In this document: positions 1 to 8,310 of the stretch, piece after piece
Position numbering within the stretch: position 1 is the first letter of the stretch
Layout: each line of letters starts with the position of its first letter
From: Sporolactobacillus pectinivorans
GTDB lineage: Bacteria; Bacillota; Bacilli; Bacillales; Sporolactobacillaceae
Assembly: GCF_002802965.1 (NCBI RefSeq)
Contig: NZ_NXGA01000001.1
Coordinates: 660,744 to 724,743, forward strand
DNA: 64,000 bases
Direction of reading: 5' to 3'
Notes under the pieces: generated by a model
Database searches by the model: none
Seen by the model: only the letters and a program-made list of their open reading frames with translations
What the model was told of the DNA's origin: nothing
Position numbers and translations under genes: made by a program

Positions 1-2451
1 GATTCCTTTAAAATCATCGAACAGCGTTGTAGAGAAACGCGCACTCTGCTTCCTTATACGAAGGAGCAGATGCAGGAGACGCTGAAATCAGTCAGACTGT
101 TTCCTGCAAGTGGAAGTATGGTTATTGATGAAGTGAAAGTGATGTTGCATCGGGCGGGACATATTCTGGGCGCAGTCATGTTTGCTATCGAAGGCGGGGA
201 TGAAAAACTGCTGGTCAGCGGTGATCTAAGCTTTAAGGCCGGAAGAACAATTCCCGGGGCAGAAGTTCCAGTGGATATCCGTCCGGATGCTCTGATCCTG
301 GAATCTACATATGGAAATCGTGAGCACTCGGATCGCAATACAGAAGAAAAAAGGCTTGCCGATAATGTCGCAGAAGTTATTGCTTCCGGGGGCTTTGCAC
401 TGATCCCTGCCTTTGCGCTCGGACGCGCGCAGGAGATTTTGTTGATTCTGCAGGATTACATGGATCGCGGCTTAATCCCGGAATTTCCAATTTTTGTTGA
501 TGGCCTGGTCACGCCAATCAGCAAAATTTATCGCCGTTATCCGCAATATCTCAAAGGGCCGGTTGCCCACCGTATCCGCGTCAGTGGCGATGCTTTTTTA
601 ACCGAAGGTCGTTGTACTGCAGTTCAACCTAAAGACCGTGACGCCGTTCTGAATGGAAAACCAGCATGCATTGTCGCTTCATCGGGTATGTTGATTGGCG
701 GAGCAAGTGTCTGGTACGCCGAACGACTGGTCAAGGATGAGAAAAATGCGATTTTTATTACCGGGTATCAGGATGAGGAGAGCCCAGGACGCAAGCTGCT
801 TAATCTGGCTAATGGAGAGAGCCGGGAACTTGAATTGAACGGTGCGGTACACTCGGTTAGATGCCGAGTTGATAAATACGGGCTTTCCGCCCACGCAGAT
901 GCCGGTGAACTGACACGCTTCATTGGTGGTATGGTGAAACCGGTGCACACACTGCTCGTCCATGGCGATGACGATGCACGTGCTGCACTGAGTGAACGGA
1001 TTGAGCACCGGTATCAGCCGATGCTTTCAGAGAATGGTGAGACATACACTTTTTTGCCACGGTCGGCAGGCACGGGAAAAACTTCAGGTGATGCAAGCCG
1101 CCGCGATCAGGCACTTAATAGCAAAATTGGACACTTAATATTATATAAAACAGATGAAACAGGGGACTTTCACCTGGCACTGTGCACTGGCGTATATGGA
1201 CGTACCCATTCGCTGGTCTGCCAGACAACCAAGGGAAAACAGGTTAAATTATCATTGGAACAGATTGCCGAAACGGTAGGGCCGTGGAACCGTTCTTTTG
1301 ATGAACTGCAAAGCGAATCTGATGAGGTGTTTGACTTTTCTTTGCCGTTTCTTAAAAAAGTTGATTGGTCGACACTGCAAGAGGGGCAATGGACTTTTAC
1401 AGAAATTGCTGCCAGCTGTCTGCCAGAGGATGAATTGAAACAGAGGCTTGCTGCTGCGCTGGCGCTGCAAAGCCTGCCTGATCCATTTAGGGTGTTAAAG
1501 GATGGAATCACGCGCTATCGGATCGGTGATGAAAGCCTTCGGATGCTCACGCATTTGGAATTGCCTGTCCAGGGATTAAAAATGAACGTGACAAAAGCGA
1601 TGGATCAGATCAGAGAAATTTTAAAGGACAATCCTCATTTTATACGTTGCGGAGCGGATGATCTTGGAAAGGTCTCTGAACATATCACGCTCTATCTCGA
1701 CTTTCCGGATATCGTCGGCACTGATGAACGTCATCGACTGACTGAATCCGTCTATAAATCGACCGGCTGGATGATTACTTTTTCTGATTCTGTCAGAACG
1801 GATTTGCTTCAGGCTAAAATAAATGACATGCTGGGGACAACGGGACCTTCATCGATCTATCTGGAAGACCGGAGTGTAGGTCTGGCTATTCCGCGCCCTG
1901 CAGATGGAGACCAACTTATTGAAAGTATAAAAAATGATACAGGTTTTACGTTGCGCTTTAAAAATGAAAGTTCTATCGGGTTACAAGTGTTAAACAAGCA
2001 GAGTACATCACCGGATTTTTTTCGGGCTGAAACACCGTCTCCACGCCTGGAAAATAATGAAGCGATGAAAGAAGCGAAAATCTGGGCTGAAGAGCGCGGC
2101 ATTACACTTTATAAGGTCAGCATGAATCCTCCCGGTGACATGCCATATCTGGTTGTCCACTTTATTACTCCGGAGGTCGCCTGGCGGCATACCATCGACA
2201 TGGAGGAGCTCTCTTATCGGACGGGAATGCCGGTCACTTATACGAAAAACCCGAAGCAAAATGAAGTGATACGGATTGCTTCTGAACTAATTCCAAATGG
2301 CTGGGGGATGAGTAAAAATCCCTCATTGCATATAAATGAAGCGATGATTTCAGTCAGGCTACCTATGCAGCCGCCTGAAAAAGAATTGTTACAGGTTAAG
2401 AATGAAATAGAGAGAATGACCGGATATAGATTATCCGGTCAGATTCGTTGA
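1..2451 (+). CDS. beta-CASP metallo-beta-lactamase nuclease with long C-terminal extension (5' partial)
   Basis: The frame is open from base 1, so the N-terminus, including the HxHxDH metal motif, lies outside the window. Counting from the first codon here, the sequence shows the downstream parts of a beta-CASP RNA/DNA processing fold: HRAGHILGA (H50, H54), SGDLSF (D75), ESTYGNREH (about 101), PAFALGRAQEIL and AHADAGEL (H298). This is the family of RNase J and of CPSF73-like nucleases; the order of motifs fits a CPSF73/YSH1-like MBL-fold exonuclease better than RNase J. After about residue 345 there is a 450-residue extension I do not recognise. It carries four similar units, each a hydrophobic strand, a proline-containing stretch, a helix and a TG[WFMY] turn (residues 588, 647, 741, 807), which suggests repeated small alpha/beta, possibly nucleic-acid-binding, modules. 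Nuclease activity is inferred from family membership; the substrate is unknown. Confidence 0.85.
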   Translation, partial: DSFKIIEQRCRETRTLLPYTKEQMQETLKSVRLFPASGSMVIDEVKVMLHRAGHILGAVMFAIEGGDEKLLVSGDLSFKAGRTIPGAEVPVDIRPDALILESTYGNREHSDRNTEEKRLADNVAEVIASGGFALIPAFALGRAQEILLILQDYMDRGLIPEFPIFVDGLVTPISKIYRRYPQYLKGPVAHRIRVSGDAFLTEGRCTAVQPKDRDAVLNGKPACIVASSGMLIGGASVWYAERLVKDEKNAIFITGYQDEESPGRKLLNLANGESRELELNGAVHSVRCRVDKYGLSAHADAGELTRFIGGMVKPVHTLLVHGDDDARAALSERIEHRYQPMLSENGETYTFLPRSAGTGKTSGDASRRDQALNSKIGHLILYKTDETGDFHLALCTGVYGRTHSLVCQTTKGKQVKLSLEQIAETVGPWNRSFDELQSESDEVFDFSLPFLKKVDWSTLQEGQWTFTEIAASCLPEDELKQRLAAALALQSLPDPFRVLKDGITRYRIGDESLRMLTHLELPVQGLKMNVTKAMDQIREILKDNPHFIRCGADDLGKVSEHITLYLDFPDIVGTDERHRLTESVYKSTGWMITFSDSVRTDLLQAKINDMLGTTGPSSIYLEDRSVGLAIPRPADGDQLIESIKNDTGFTLRFKNESSIGLQVLNKQSTSPDFFRAETPSPRLENNEAMKEAKIWAEERGITLYKVSMNPPGDMPYLVVHFITPEVAWRHTIDMEELSYRTGMPVTYTKNPKQNEVIRIASELIPNGWGMSKNPSLHINEAMISVRLPMQPPEKELLQVKNEIERMTGYRLSGQIR

Positions 2452-2478
2452 ACTTACTGAAAGTGGATGTGAAACGAG

Positions 2479-2961
2479 ATGGCAAAATCAAAAATTAAAA
2501 CGAATGCCATGCGCATTCTGGATACGGAAAAAGTTCAATATAAGATGCAGACTTATGAGATCAGCGATGGGTTGATTGACGGTATATCCGTCGCTAAAAA
2601 GGTGGGTGAAGACCCGCAATATGTCTATAAAACACTCGTGACCCAGGGGCACAGCGGTGAATTTTACGTATATGTCGTTCCGGTGGCTGAGGAACTTGAC
2701 CTGAAGAAAGCAGCGGCCAGTGTCGGTGAAAAAAAGGTTGAAATGATCCATGTCAAAGATATTCAAAAACACACAGGCTATGTGCGCGGCGGGTGTTCTC
2801 CAGTCGGCATGAAAAAAGCCTATCCGACTGTGATCGATACTTCAGCAGAAAACCTCGATCATATCGTTGTCAGCGGTGGAAAAAAAGGTGTGCAGATCAT
2901 TCTCTCAGTGATTGATCTGGCAAAAGCTGCACACGCCGAATTGCATGACATCATCAAATAA
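2479..2961 (+). CDS. ybaK: YbaK/EbsC family aminoacyl-tRNA deacylase
   Basis: This 160-residue protein has the full length of the YbaK/ProRS-associated family, which hydrolyses mischarged tRNA, typically Cys-tRNA(Pro), in the cytoplasm. Visible family features are the lysine in VYKTLV (K51), the position of the essential lysine of YbaK, and the glycine-rich GGCSPVGMKK stretch near residue 104. It starts 27 bases after the nuclease gene and is probably co-transcribed with it. The Shine-Dalgarno sequence is weak. The exact amino acid specificity cannot be read from the sequence. Confidence 0.9.
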   Translation: MAKSKIKTNAMRILDTEKVQYKMQTYEISDGLIDGISVAKKVGEDPQYVYKTLVTQGHSGEFYVYVVPVAEELDLKKAAASVGEKKVEMIHVKDIQKHTGYVRGGCSPVGMKKAYPTVIDTSAENLDHIVVSGGKKGVQIILSVIDLAKAAHAELHDIIK

Positions 2962-3027
2962 AGCGGACAGACTTTTTTTACTGTCGTGTGATCCTCCCGG
3001 TTGCTATAAGTGAAAGGGCGGTCAACT

Positions 3028-3225
3028 ATGACGGAAAAAGTGTGGATTGGCAATACCGGATTATTTGTTAATCCGATCGGACTTGGAATAAATGCGGTTA
3101 GCGGACACACTCTTTCAGCTGATCTTATTGAAAAAACAGCGTCGGCAAGTAATCACGGGCAGAAATTGCTTTTTTTCGGACGGATCGAAGCGGTGTGTTC
3201 AGCGGAGATTTTGATCCATTATTAA
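3028..3225 (+). pseudogene. aldo/keto reductase N-terminal remnant
   Basis: An ATG at 3028 follows an AAAGGGCGG ribosome-binding site. The first 30 or so residues (WIGNTGLFVNPIGLG, then INAVSGHTL) match the start of the aldo/keto reductase (YcsN/oxidoreductase) barrel, whose full proteins are about 300 residues. Similarity is lost after about residue 37, and the frame closes at 65 residues with no cofactor or catalytic tyrosine region. I therefore read it as a gene truncated by deletion. The upstream GTG at 3010 is a less likely start. Its 3' end overlaps the opposing membrane-protein gene by four bases. Confidence 0.6.
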
Positions 3226-3704
3226 TGATAAAACCAGTTAGTAGGGATCAGATAAGTATATGGTGCAGTGACAATAGCAAATATCAATGCGATTCGCCTG
3301 GCCTGGCTAAGCGGAATTCTTTTTTTCAATACAACTAAGTCCATCCAGTAAATAATTAATGCGGCGACCAGGATGGCAATCGAAATCAGTATGACGGTCA
3401 ACGGCGAAGAGTAAATGCTGTAATAGTCAATCAGGCTATTCATAAGGGGATTATGGATGGTCAAAGGAAAAACTAGAAACAGCGATCCTGTCATGTCTGC
3501 AACCAGACCAAGTGCCCAAAGGCCGAGAAGAACGCCAACCCGGTTCTTCATTTTCATGTTCAGAAAGCGCAGGGCAGCAAAAAACACAATCGCGTCGATA
3601 ACCAGATTTGCGGCCGCGATAATACCCAGCAGCGGTGGAAAGAAGTACATCATAAAGACAGGAAAAATGAGATCGGCCAAAACGAAACCGGCACTTGTGA
3701 TCAT
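3222..3704 (-). CDS. hypothetical membrane protein, about four to five TM segments
   Basis: I do not recognise this 160-residue protein. It is hydrophobic almost throughout, with likely membrane segments near residues 5-25, 27-48, 58-80, 98-120 and 135-155, and short basic loops (NMKMKNR, LKKRIPLSQARR). The start is supported by an AAGAGGTGG ribosome-binding site about eight bases before the ATG. It stands alone between a decayed gene and a gene-free stretch, so context gives no function. Confidence 0.7.
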   Translation of the reverse strand: MITSAGFVLADLIFPVFMMYFFPPLLGIIAAANLVIDAIVFFAALRFLNMKMKNRVGVLLGLWALGLVADMTGSLFLVFPLTIHNPLMNSLIDYYSIYSSPLTVILISIAILVAALIIYWMDLVVLKKRIPLSQARRIALIFAIVTAPYTYLIPTNWFYH

Positions 3705-4071
3705 CGGAGCCCACCTCTTTGCGCTAGCAAAAAATTTACTCTAATCATAGCACAAATTTTGTTCTATAAACCGCATATGTAAAAGCATTTATGATAAAAG
3801 GTGCTGTGGCTGCGCCTATTCGTTCAACTGATGCCAGAGGAAAAAGAGGTTACGCGACACGGCCGAATATCAAATTGTCGCAGGGGCTTTTCATGATGGT
3901 GTTGTAAAAATTTGGAGATGCAACGGAGCGCGAAGCTGATGAAGAAATAGTAATCTGAATAAAATTAGGAAGAGCGTCAATGCACTGAAAAGACGATTAA
4001 AAATAAAGCCGGAAATCTAAGAACTTTTGTCTGCATTTTTTTTAATGAAATAGGAACGAAGGTGACAGGCT
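3705..4071. other. gene-free interval
   Basis: There is no frame over 60 codons in 3705-4071 and no hairpin with a T-run that I could find. The right end carries the ribosome-binding site GAAGGTGA (about 4055) of the zinc-finger gene. The left end must carry the promoter of the minus-strand membrane protein, but no clear -35/-10 pair stands out. Confidence 0.5.
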
Positions 4072-4446
4072 ATGGAGCATAAATGTGATGTTCATGGGAT
4101 TGACGTGGATTCCGAGACACGCTGCATGCATTATCATTCATCACAAGATATTATTGCAATCAAATTCAGGTGTTGCGGCGAATACTACTGCTGTTACGAG
4201 TGCCACGAAACGCTGGCAAATCATCCGGCACAATGCTGGCGGCACAGTGAATTTAACGAAAAAGCAGTTCTGTGCGGGGTATGCGGCCATGAACTGACAA
4301 TTAATGAATATCTTTCTTCAAATTCTCGCTGTCCCAATTGTGGCGCACCATTTAACCCCGGCTGCGCCAGCCATTATCACTTGTATTTTGATACAGAAAA
4401 TAACTGTAATATGCAAGTGACACATCCCCGCTTACGCCGAAGCTAA
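4072..4446 (+). CDS. CHY zinc-finger protein
   Basis: This is a 124-residue cysteine- and histidine-rich protein. It shows the CHY-finger spacing: CDVHG near the start, CxHY (CMHYHS), CCGEYYCCYECH with repeated Cys pairs, H and C in HPAQCWRH, then two CxxC knuckles (CGVCG and CPNCGAPF). The ligands fit binding of about three zinc ions. Bacterial homologues are small cytosolic proteins of unknown role, some linked to metal handling; human relatives are RING E3 ligases, but no RING is present here. The ATG at 4072 has a GAAGGTGA ribosome-binding site. Confidence 0.85.
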   Translation: MEHKCDVHGIDVDSETRCMHYHSSQDIIAIKFRCCGEYYCCYECHETLANHPAQCWRHSEFNEKAVLCGVCGHELTINEYLSSNSRCPNCGAPFNPGCASHYHLYFDTENNCNMQVTHPRLRRS

Positions 4447-4451
4447 GAAAG

Positions 4452-4472
4452 AAAAAGTGGGAAAAATCCCAC
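4452..4472 (-). terminator. intrinsic terminator (minus orientation)
   Basis: The six-base-pair stem GTGGGA/TCCCAC (4457-4462 with 4467-4472) has a four-base loop. Read on the minus strand it is followed by TTTTTCTTTC. No minus-strand protein gene ends directly before it, so it may end a minus-strand RNA made from the gene-free region to its right. Confidence 0.55.
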
Positions 4473-4500
4473 GAACAACCAGTCAAGAAAAAAGATTTGT

Positions 4501-4715
4501 AGTGGTCGATTCTTTTGAGTAGGCAGGACCTGTTGTCCCAACGGTTTTCATTCCTTCATGTGCCGGTCCCGTGTGAATCCAAAACCTCGGAGGGGAACTG
4601 TCTAAGCTGACCAGCGATGGTGCACGGGAATGGAACTGCAGATTTACCACCTTGGGAGTGAGCTGAAGTCCAAACGAAGCGTGCTAAACGGGTAAACGGC
4701 TTCGCCTTATGAATC
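4501..4715. ncRNA. candidate structured non-coding RNA, strand uncertain
   Basis: This stretch has no credible frame but many nested inverted repeats. They are: GGAC/GTCC (4526-4529 with 4535-4538); TCCCGTG/CACGGGA (4567-4573 with 4623-4629), enclosing ACCA-GCGA-TGGT (4610-4621), a stem with a GNRA-type loop on the plus strand; CGAAGC/GCTTCG (4675-4680 with 4699-4704); and possible closing bases GATTC/GAATC (4508-4512 with 4711-4715). Plus-strand reading is favoured by the GNRA loop. Minus-strand reading is favoured by intrinsic terminators on both sides that face left. It is not a T-box, M-box, ydaO element, 6S RNA, tmRNA or RNase P RNA by the signatures I know. Size and host suggest comparison with orphan Firmicute RNAs such as the raiA motif. 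Confidence 0.4.
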
Positions 4716-4745
4716 AATTACTGTTCGAAAGAGAGGCCTTATTTG

Positions 4746-4786
4746 AAAAAAAAAGAAAAGGCCGCCTGCGCTGGCAGGTCGCCTTT
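4746..4786 (-). terminator. intrinsic terminator of the 4853-5242 gene
   Basis: The stem AAAGGC..CCTGC / GCAGG..GCCTTT (4757-4769 with 4774-4786) has a short loop. On the minus strand it is followed by a run of T broken by one C. It lies 67 bases past the stop of the minus-strand gene. Confidence 0.75.
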
Positions 4787-4852
4787 AATAAAACACATCA
4801 CTTATGGCAGAAAGTTTCAGCCGATCCCAAACGGAATACTGAACATGTCCGC

Positions 4853-5242
4853 TTAAACGAGTTTTTTCATATTAAAAATCCCTTTGATCTCTTCCGGCGT
4901 TTTGCCACGGACGAGCAGGCAGAAGTTCTCATAGCCGATCTCCTTATGGGCGTTCATCAACTTTTCGAGTGCCTCCAGACCATTGGGATGCTTGTGAATC
5001 TTTTCAATTTCACTTTTATACAGGTCGATGATCGACCGTTGGACAAAATGAGGAGCGAAATGGCTGGCGTACTGATCATCATCGAGCATCAGGCCACATA
5101 AATACTCATATTTAAACTGCAGCTGACGAGTAAAATTCACGAGATGAAGCAGACGGTAATACGTATTGGGATAATCAGCCTTGAATTTTTCAACATCTGC
5201 CTGAGTTTTTCTGAGATCCTGAATACTGCTGATCGTCTTCAT
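4853..5242 (-). CDS. hypothetical soluble protein, helical
   Basis: I do not recognise this 129-residue protein. It is rich in charged and helix-forming residues and has no signal peptide, membrane segment or Cys/His cluster. Segments such as VEKFKADYPNTYYRLLHLV and HKEIGYENFCLLVRGKTPEE look like a compact helical bundle. I place the start at 5242 because AAAGGGGCG precedes that ATG at normal spacing; the longer frame to 5290 lacks such a site. It has its own terminator and appears monocistronic. Confidence 0.65.
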   Translation of the reverse strand: MKTISSIQDLRKTQADVEKFKADYPNTYYRLLHLVNFTRQLQFKYEYLCGLMLDDDQYASHFAPHFVQRSIIDLYKSEIEKIHKHPNGLEALEKLMNAHKEIGYENFCLLVRGKTPEEIKGIFNMKKLV

Positions 5243-5841
5243 TTTGGCACGCCCCTTTCTGTCGGTCGGACACTTGTCCTTGAGAAACATCTGTAGTTCT
5301 ATTATATGCGTAAATTAAATGGTCCGCATCAAAGACCGTCATTTTTTGATAAATTGTGAAAATATTCCAGATAAAAATGCATCATGAGGCTTTGCGATGC
5401 GATTTTTATGCCTTGCTTAATCAGGATGAGAAACCGCTTGCTTTTGATTTCAGCAACTTACAGCCAAATGAATGAGCAAAAAACAATGTATTTGACTTCT
5501 CATTATCAAGAAAGTGTATAGGATAAGATTAGCCTGTCTGAAGCGATCTGTAAAATGAATCTTTATTATAACAACGATACCTGCAGAACATAACTGGGAA
5601 CACACCGGTGCGGAAATACCAACAGGAAATATGGGCTGCAGAGTCTGTCCGGTTCCGGGCACCTGAATATTGAAGTTTCGATTCAATCGTGATATAGTTA
5701 AAACTCAATAGAGACAGAATAATTATATATAAAACAACAATTAAACATATCATAAAAAATGATATTTGTCAATGGAAAATTAAAAGTCAGATCATATAGT
5801 CAGTGAAAACATTCTGAAGCGAACAAGAGGTGCAGGCAAGT
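5243..5841. other. gene-free interval upstream of helD
   Basis: No convincing gene lies here; minus-strand frames at 5450-5753 lack ribosome-binding sites and recognisable content. One hairpin stands out: ATAAAAATGCATC (5371-5383) pairs with GATGC-G-ATTTTTAT (5396-5409), with one bulged base and T-rich flanks on either strand, so it could act as a terminator both ways. The helD promoter must lie in the A+T-rich stretch 5690-5790. Confidence 0.45.
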
Positions 5842-8175
5842 ATGGGGCAGGATGAACGCAAAAATGAACAGAACAGGGTCAATGAAATTCTGGACGTTAT
5901 CGGCGGGAAGATATCGGGACTCACCGGTGGCAAAGAGGCTGTCACTAAGGGAATTGTCGACTTGCGGAAAAATTTCTGGGAAGACGTAACCGTCAACCTT
6001 GACGAAACAGATGACGTTTATGAAACACAGGCGAGCATCAAGCAGCAGGCCGAACTTTTGTCCGAACGTGAGCGACGTCACGGGCAAATGACCCGACAAC
6101 TGAAAACTTTGTACCGCCTGTTAGACGCACCCTATTTCGGTCGGATTGATTTTCATGAAGAGGGCGAAAAGAAGACCGAACCGCTTTATATTGGCATTGG
6201 TTCGCTGATGGATGCCCGCAATGAAGATTTTCTCGTCTATGACTGGCGTGCACCGATTTCCAGTATGTACTATGATTATGCGCCGGGTCCAGCAAGGTAT
6301 GATTCAATTGACGGTGAAATTAAGGGGATCATCGAACTGAAACGGCAGTTCATCATTCATAATGGTAAAATAGACGGCATGTTCGACACAGGGTTGACGA
6401 TCGGCGATTCTCTGCTGCAGGCGATGCTTGGCGGCCGGGCTTCGTCGCATATGAAGAGTATTGTGGCAACCATTCAGAAGGAACAAAATCAGATTATCCG
6501 CAACGAGACGGATCGGTATCTGATCGTTCAGGGGGCAGCCGGAAGCGGAAAAACATCGGCAGCTCTACAGCGTGTGGCTTTTTTTCTTTATCGTTTCAGA
6601 AAAACTCTCAGATCAGACAACATGCTCTTATTCTCACCCAATCCGCTTTTCTCAAGTTTCATTTCGACAGTTCTGCCTGAACTTGGAGAAGAAAATGTGA
6701 TTCAGACTACATTCAAGGATTTTATCGAAGAGCGGATCGGCCGCGATCTGCAGATGGAAAATCCTTTTGATCAGACGGAAGACTGTCTGACGATGGAGGA
6801 CCGTGAAGCCTATCGGATCCGGACGGAAGGCATACGTTTCAAGGCATCCCTGGCATTTAAAGGTCTGATTGATCTCTGGCTGGAACAATTGAAGGACAGT
6901 GGTATGATGTTCCGAAGTCTGACGTTCCGTGATCAGACGATCGTTTCCGGAAATGAGATTAGGCGGTATTTCTACGCGCTGCCGCATGACACCGCGATCC
7001 TCGTCCGGCTTGAAGAAGTGCGCGACTGGCTGCTTCGCCGAATTAATGCTTTTGTAAAGAAAGAGCGCAGAAAGGACTGGGTGCTCGAAGAAGCCGAGTT
7101 GCTCGACCGTTCGGAATATGCGGCTATTTTTGAAAAACTGCAGCAAAAAAAACAGTTCAGTGAAGATACATTTGATGATTATGATCGCGAAGAACTGATG
7201 CTCCGTAAAATGATTATGAATCGCCGGATCAAGCCGATCCGCCGCAGCGTTAAACAGCTGGAATTTGTCAACAGCCAGAAAATGTATGGTGAACTATTTT
7301 ACAAAGATCACGGAGATGTAGCGGTTCCGGATACTTGGCAGGAAATTTGCAAGGCGACACGGATGCGCTTTGAGGAAGGTGACTGCCCCTGGGAGGATGC
7401 CGTCCCGTATCTTTATCTGAAGGAAAAAGTTCAGGGGAGAAAAGGGAATCAGGAAATCCGCCATCTGATTATTGATGAAGCACAGGATTACTCACCTGTG
7501 CAACTCGCATACTTGCAGGCAGCGTTTCCCCGCTGCCGGATGACGATACTTGGAGACATGAACCAGGCCATTTATGCGCAGAGCTTTGCTAGCGAAACAA
7601 TGCTATCGGAAAAGCTCTACAATCCGGATGAAGTAAGGAAGCTGACCTTGATGCGCAGCTACCGCTCAACCAAAGAGATTATGGATTTTGCCCGCCATCT
7701 TGTCCCGGGCGGCGATCAGATTGAACCGTTTGACCGGAGCGGGCGGCTGCCCGAATGGATTGATGTAACAGAAGAACAGAAAGCGGAAGCAGTACTTGAG
7801 AAAATCGAAGCCTTCCGGGCATCCGGATTTGAAACATTCGCCGTGATTGGCAAAACAATGAAGGAGTGCCGGGATGCCTATAATCGTTTGAGCGATAAGA
7901 CGGAAGTCAAGTTGATCACGCAGGCAACTTACCAGTTCGGCAAGGGCTTCATCGTTATTCCAGCTTATCTGGCTAAAGGCATCGAATTCGACGCAGCGAT
8001 CATTTACGATGCATCAGCGGAGAATTATCATCGTGAAAATGAGCGAACCATTTTCTATACGTCCTGCACGCGTGCCATGCATGAATTGGTGCTGCTGAAT
8101 ACCGGTGATGCCACGCCTTTCTTGGAAGACGTTCCAGATGAAAAGTACGTGCGTGTCTCAATGGAAAAGCAATAA
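5842..8175 (+). CDS. helD: HelD, RNA polymerase-associated UvrD-like helicase
   Basis: HelD is a superfamily 1 ATPase that binds stalled or post-termination RNA polymerase and recycles it by releasing nucleic acid. The protein is 777 residues, normal for Bacillus HelD. It has a coiled N-terminal arm (ASIKQQAELLSERERRH), then the HelD-specific region with VYDWRAPISSMYYDY, then the helicase core: Walker A GAAGSGKTSAALQR (about residue 229), Walker B LIIDEAQDYSP, the RSYRSTKEI motif, KGIEFDAAII and YTSCTRAMHELV near the C-terminus. AAGAGGTG lies nine bases before the ATG at 5842, which I prefer over the GTG at 5830. It seems monocistronic. Confidence 0.93.
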   Translation: MGQDERKNEQNRVNEILDVIGGKISGLTGGKEAVTKGIVDLRKNFWEDVTVNLDETDDVYETQASIKQQAELLSERERRHGQMTRQLKTLYRLLDAPYFGRIDFHEEGEKKTEPLYIGIGSLMDARNEDFLVYDWRAPISSMYYDYAPGPARYDSIDGEIKGIIELKRQFIIHNGKIDGMFDTGLTIGDSLLQAMLGGRASSHMKSIVATIQKEQNQIIRNETDRYLIVQGAAGSGKTSAALQRVAFFLYRFRKTLRSDNMLLFSPNPLFSSFISTVLPELGEENVIQTTFKDFIEERIGRDLQMENPFDQTEDCLTMEDREAYRIRTEGIRFKASLAFKGLIDLWLEQLKDSGMMFRSLTFRDQTIVSGNEIRRYFYALPHDTAILVRLEEVRDWLLRRINAFVKKERRKDWVLEEAELLDRSEYAAIFEKLQQKKQFSEDTFDDYDREELMLRKMIMNRRIKPIRRSVKQLEFVNSQKMYGELFYKDHGDVAVPDTWQEICKATRMRFEEGDCPWEDAVPYLYLKEKVQGRKGNQEIRHLIIDEAQDYSPVQLAYLQAAFPRCRMTILGDMNQAIYAQSFASETMLSEKLYNPDEVRKLTLMRSYRSTKEIMDFARHLVPGGDQIEPFDRSGRLPEWIDVTEEQKAEAVLEKIEAFRASGFETFAVIGKTMKECRDAYNRLSDKTEVKLITQATYQFGKGFIVIPAYLAKGIEFDAAIIYDASAENYHRENERTIFYTSCTRAMHELVLLNTGDATPFLEDVPDEKYVRVSMEKQ

Positions 8176-8310
8176 TTCGCTGGAGTTTGGGCGATACATA
8201 ATGCTTTAAAAAAATTGGGCATCGGAACTGACGATAGAAAAAAACTGTAATTGGGACAAAAACAGTCCCTGTTCTTATGGAAACAGATGGGATGAGAGGG
8301 TTTGGGGAGC

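Noticed and set aside
4573..4600. Resemblance to the B12 box of cobalamin riboswitches
   Set aside because: Only the GAATCC and AACTGT pieces match; the rest of the consensus and any cobalamin gene downstream are missing.
4709..5101. Plus-strand frame of 130 codons
   Set aside because: It is antisense to the 4853-5242 gene, which has a proper ribosome-binding site and terminator; this frame starts inside the terminator region and has no such site.
5450..5753. Two overlapping minus-strand frames before helD
   Set aside because: They have no ribosome-binding site, low-complexity hydrophobic content and no recognisable motif.
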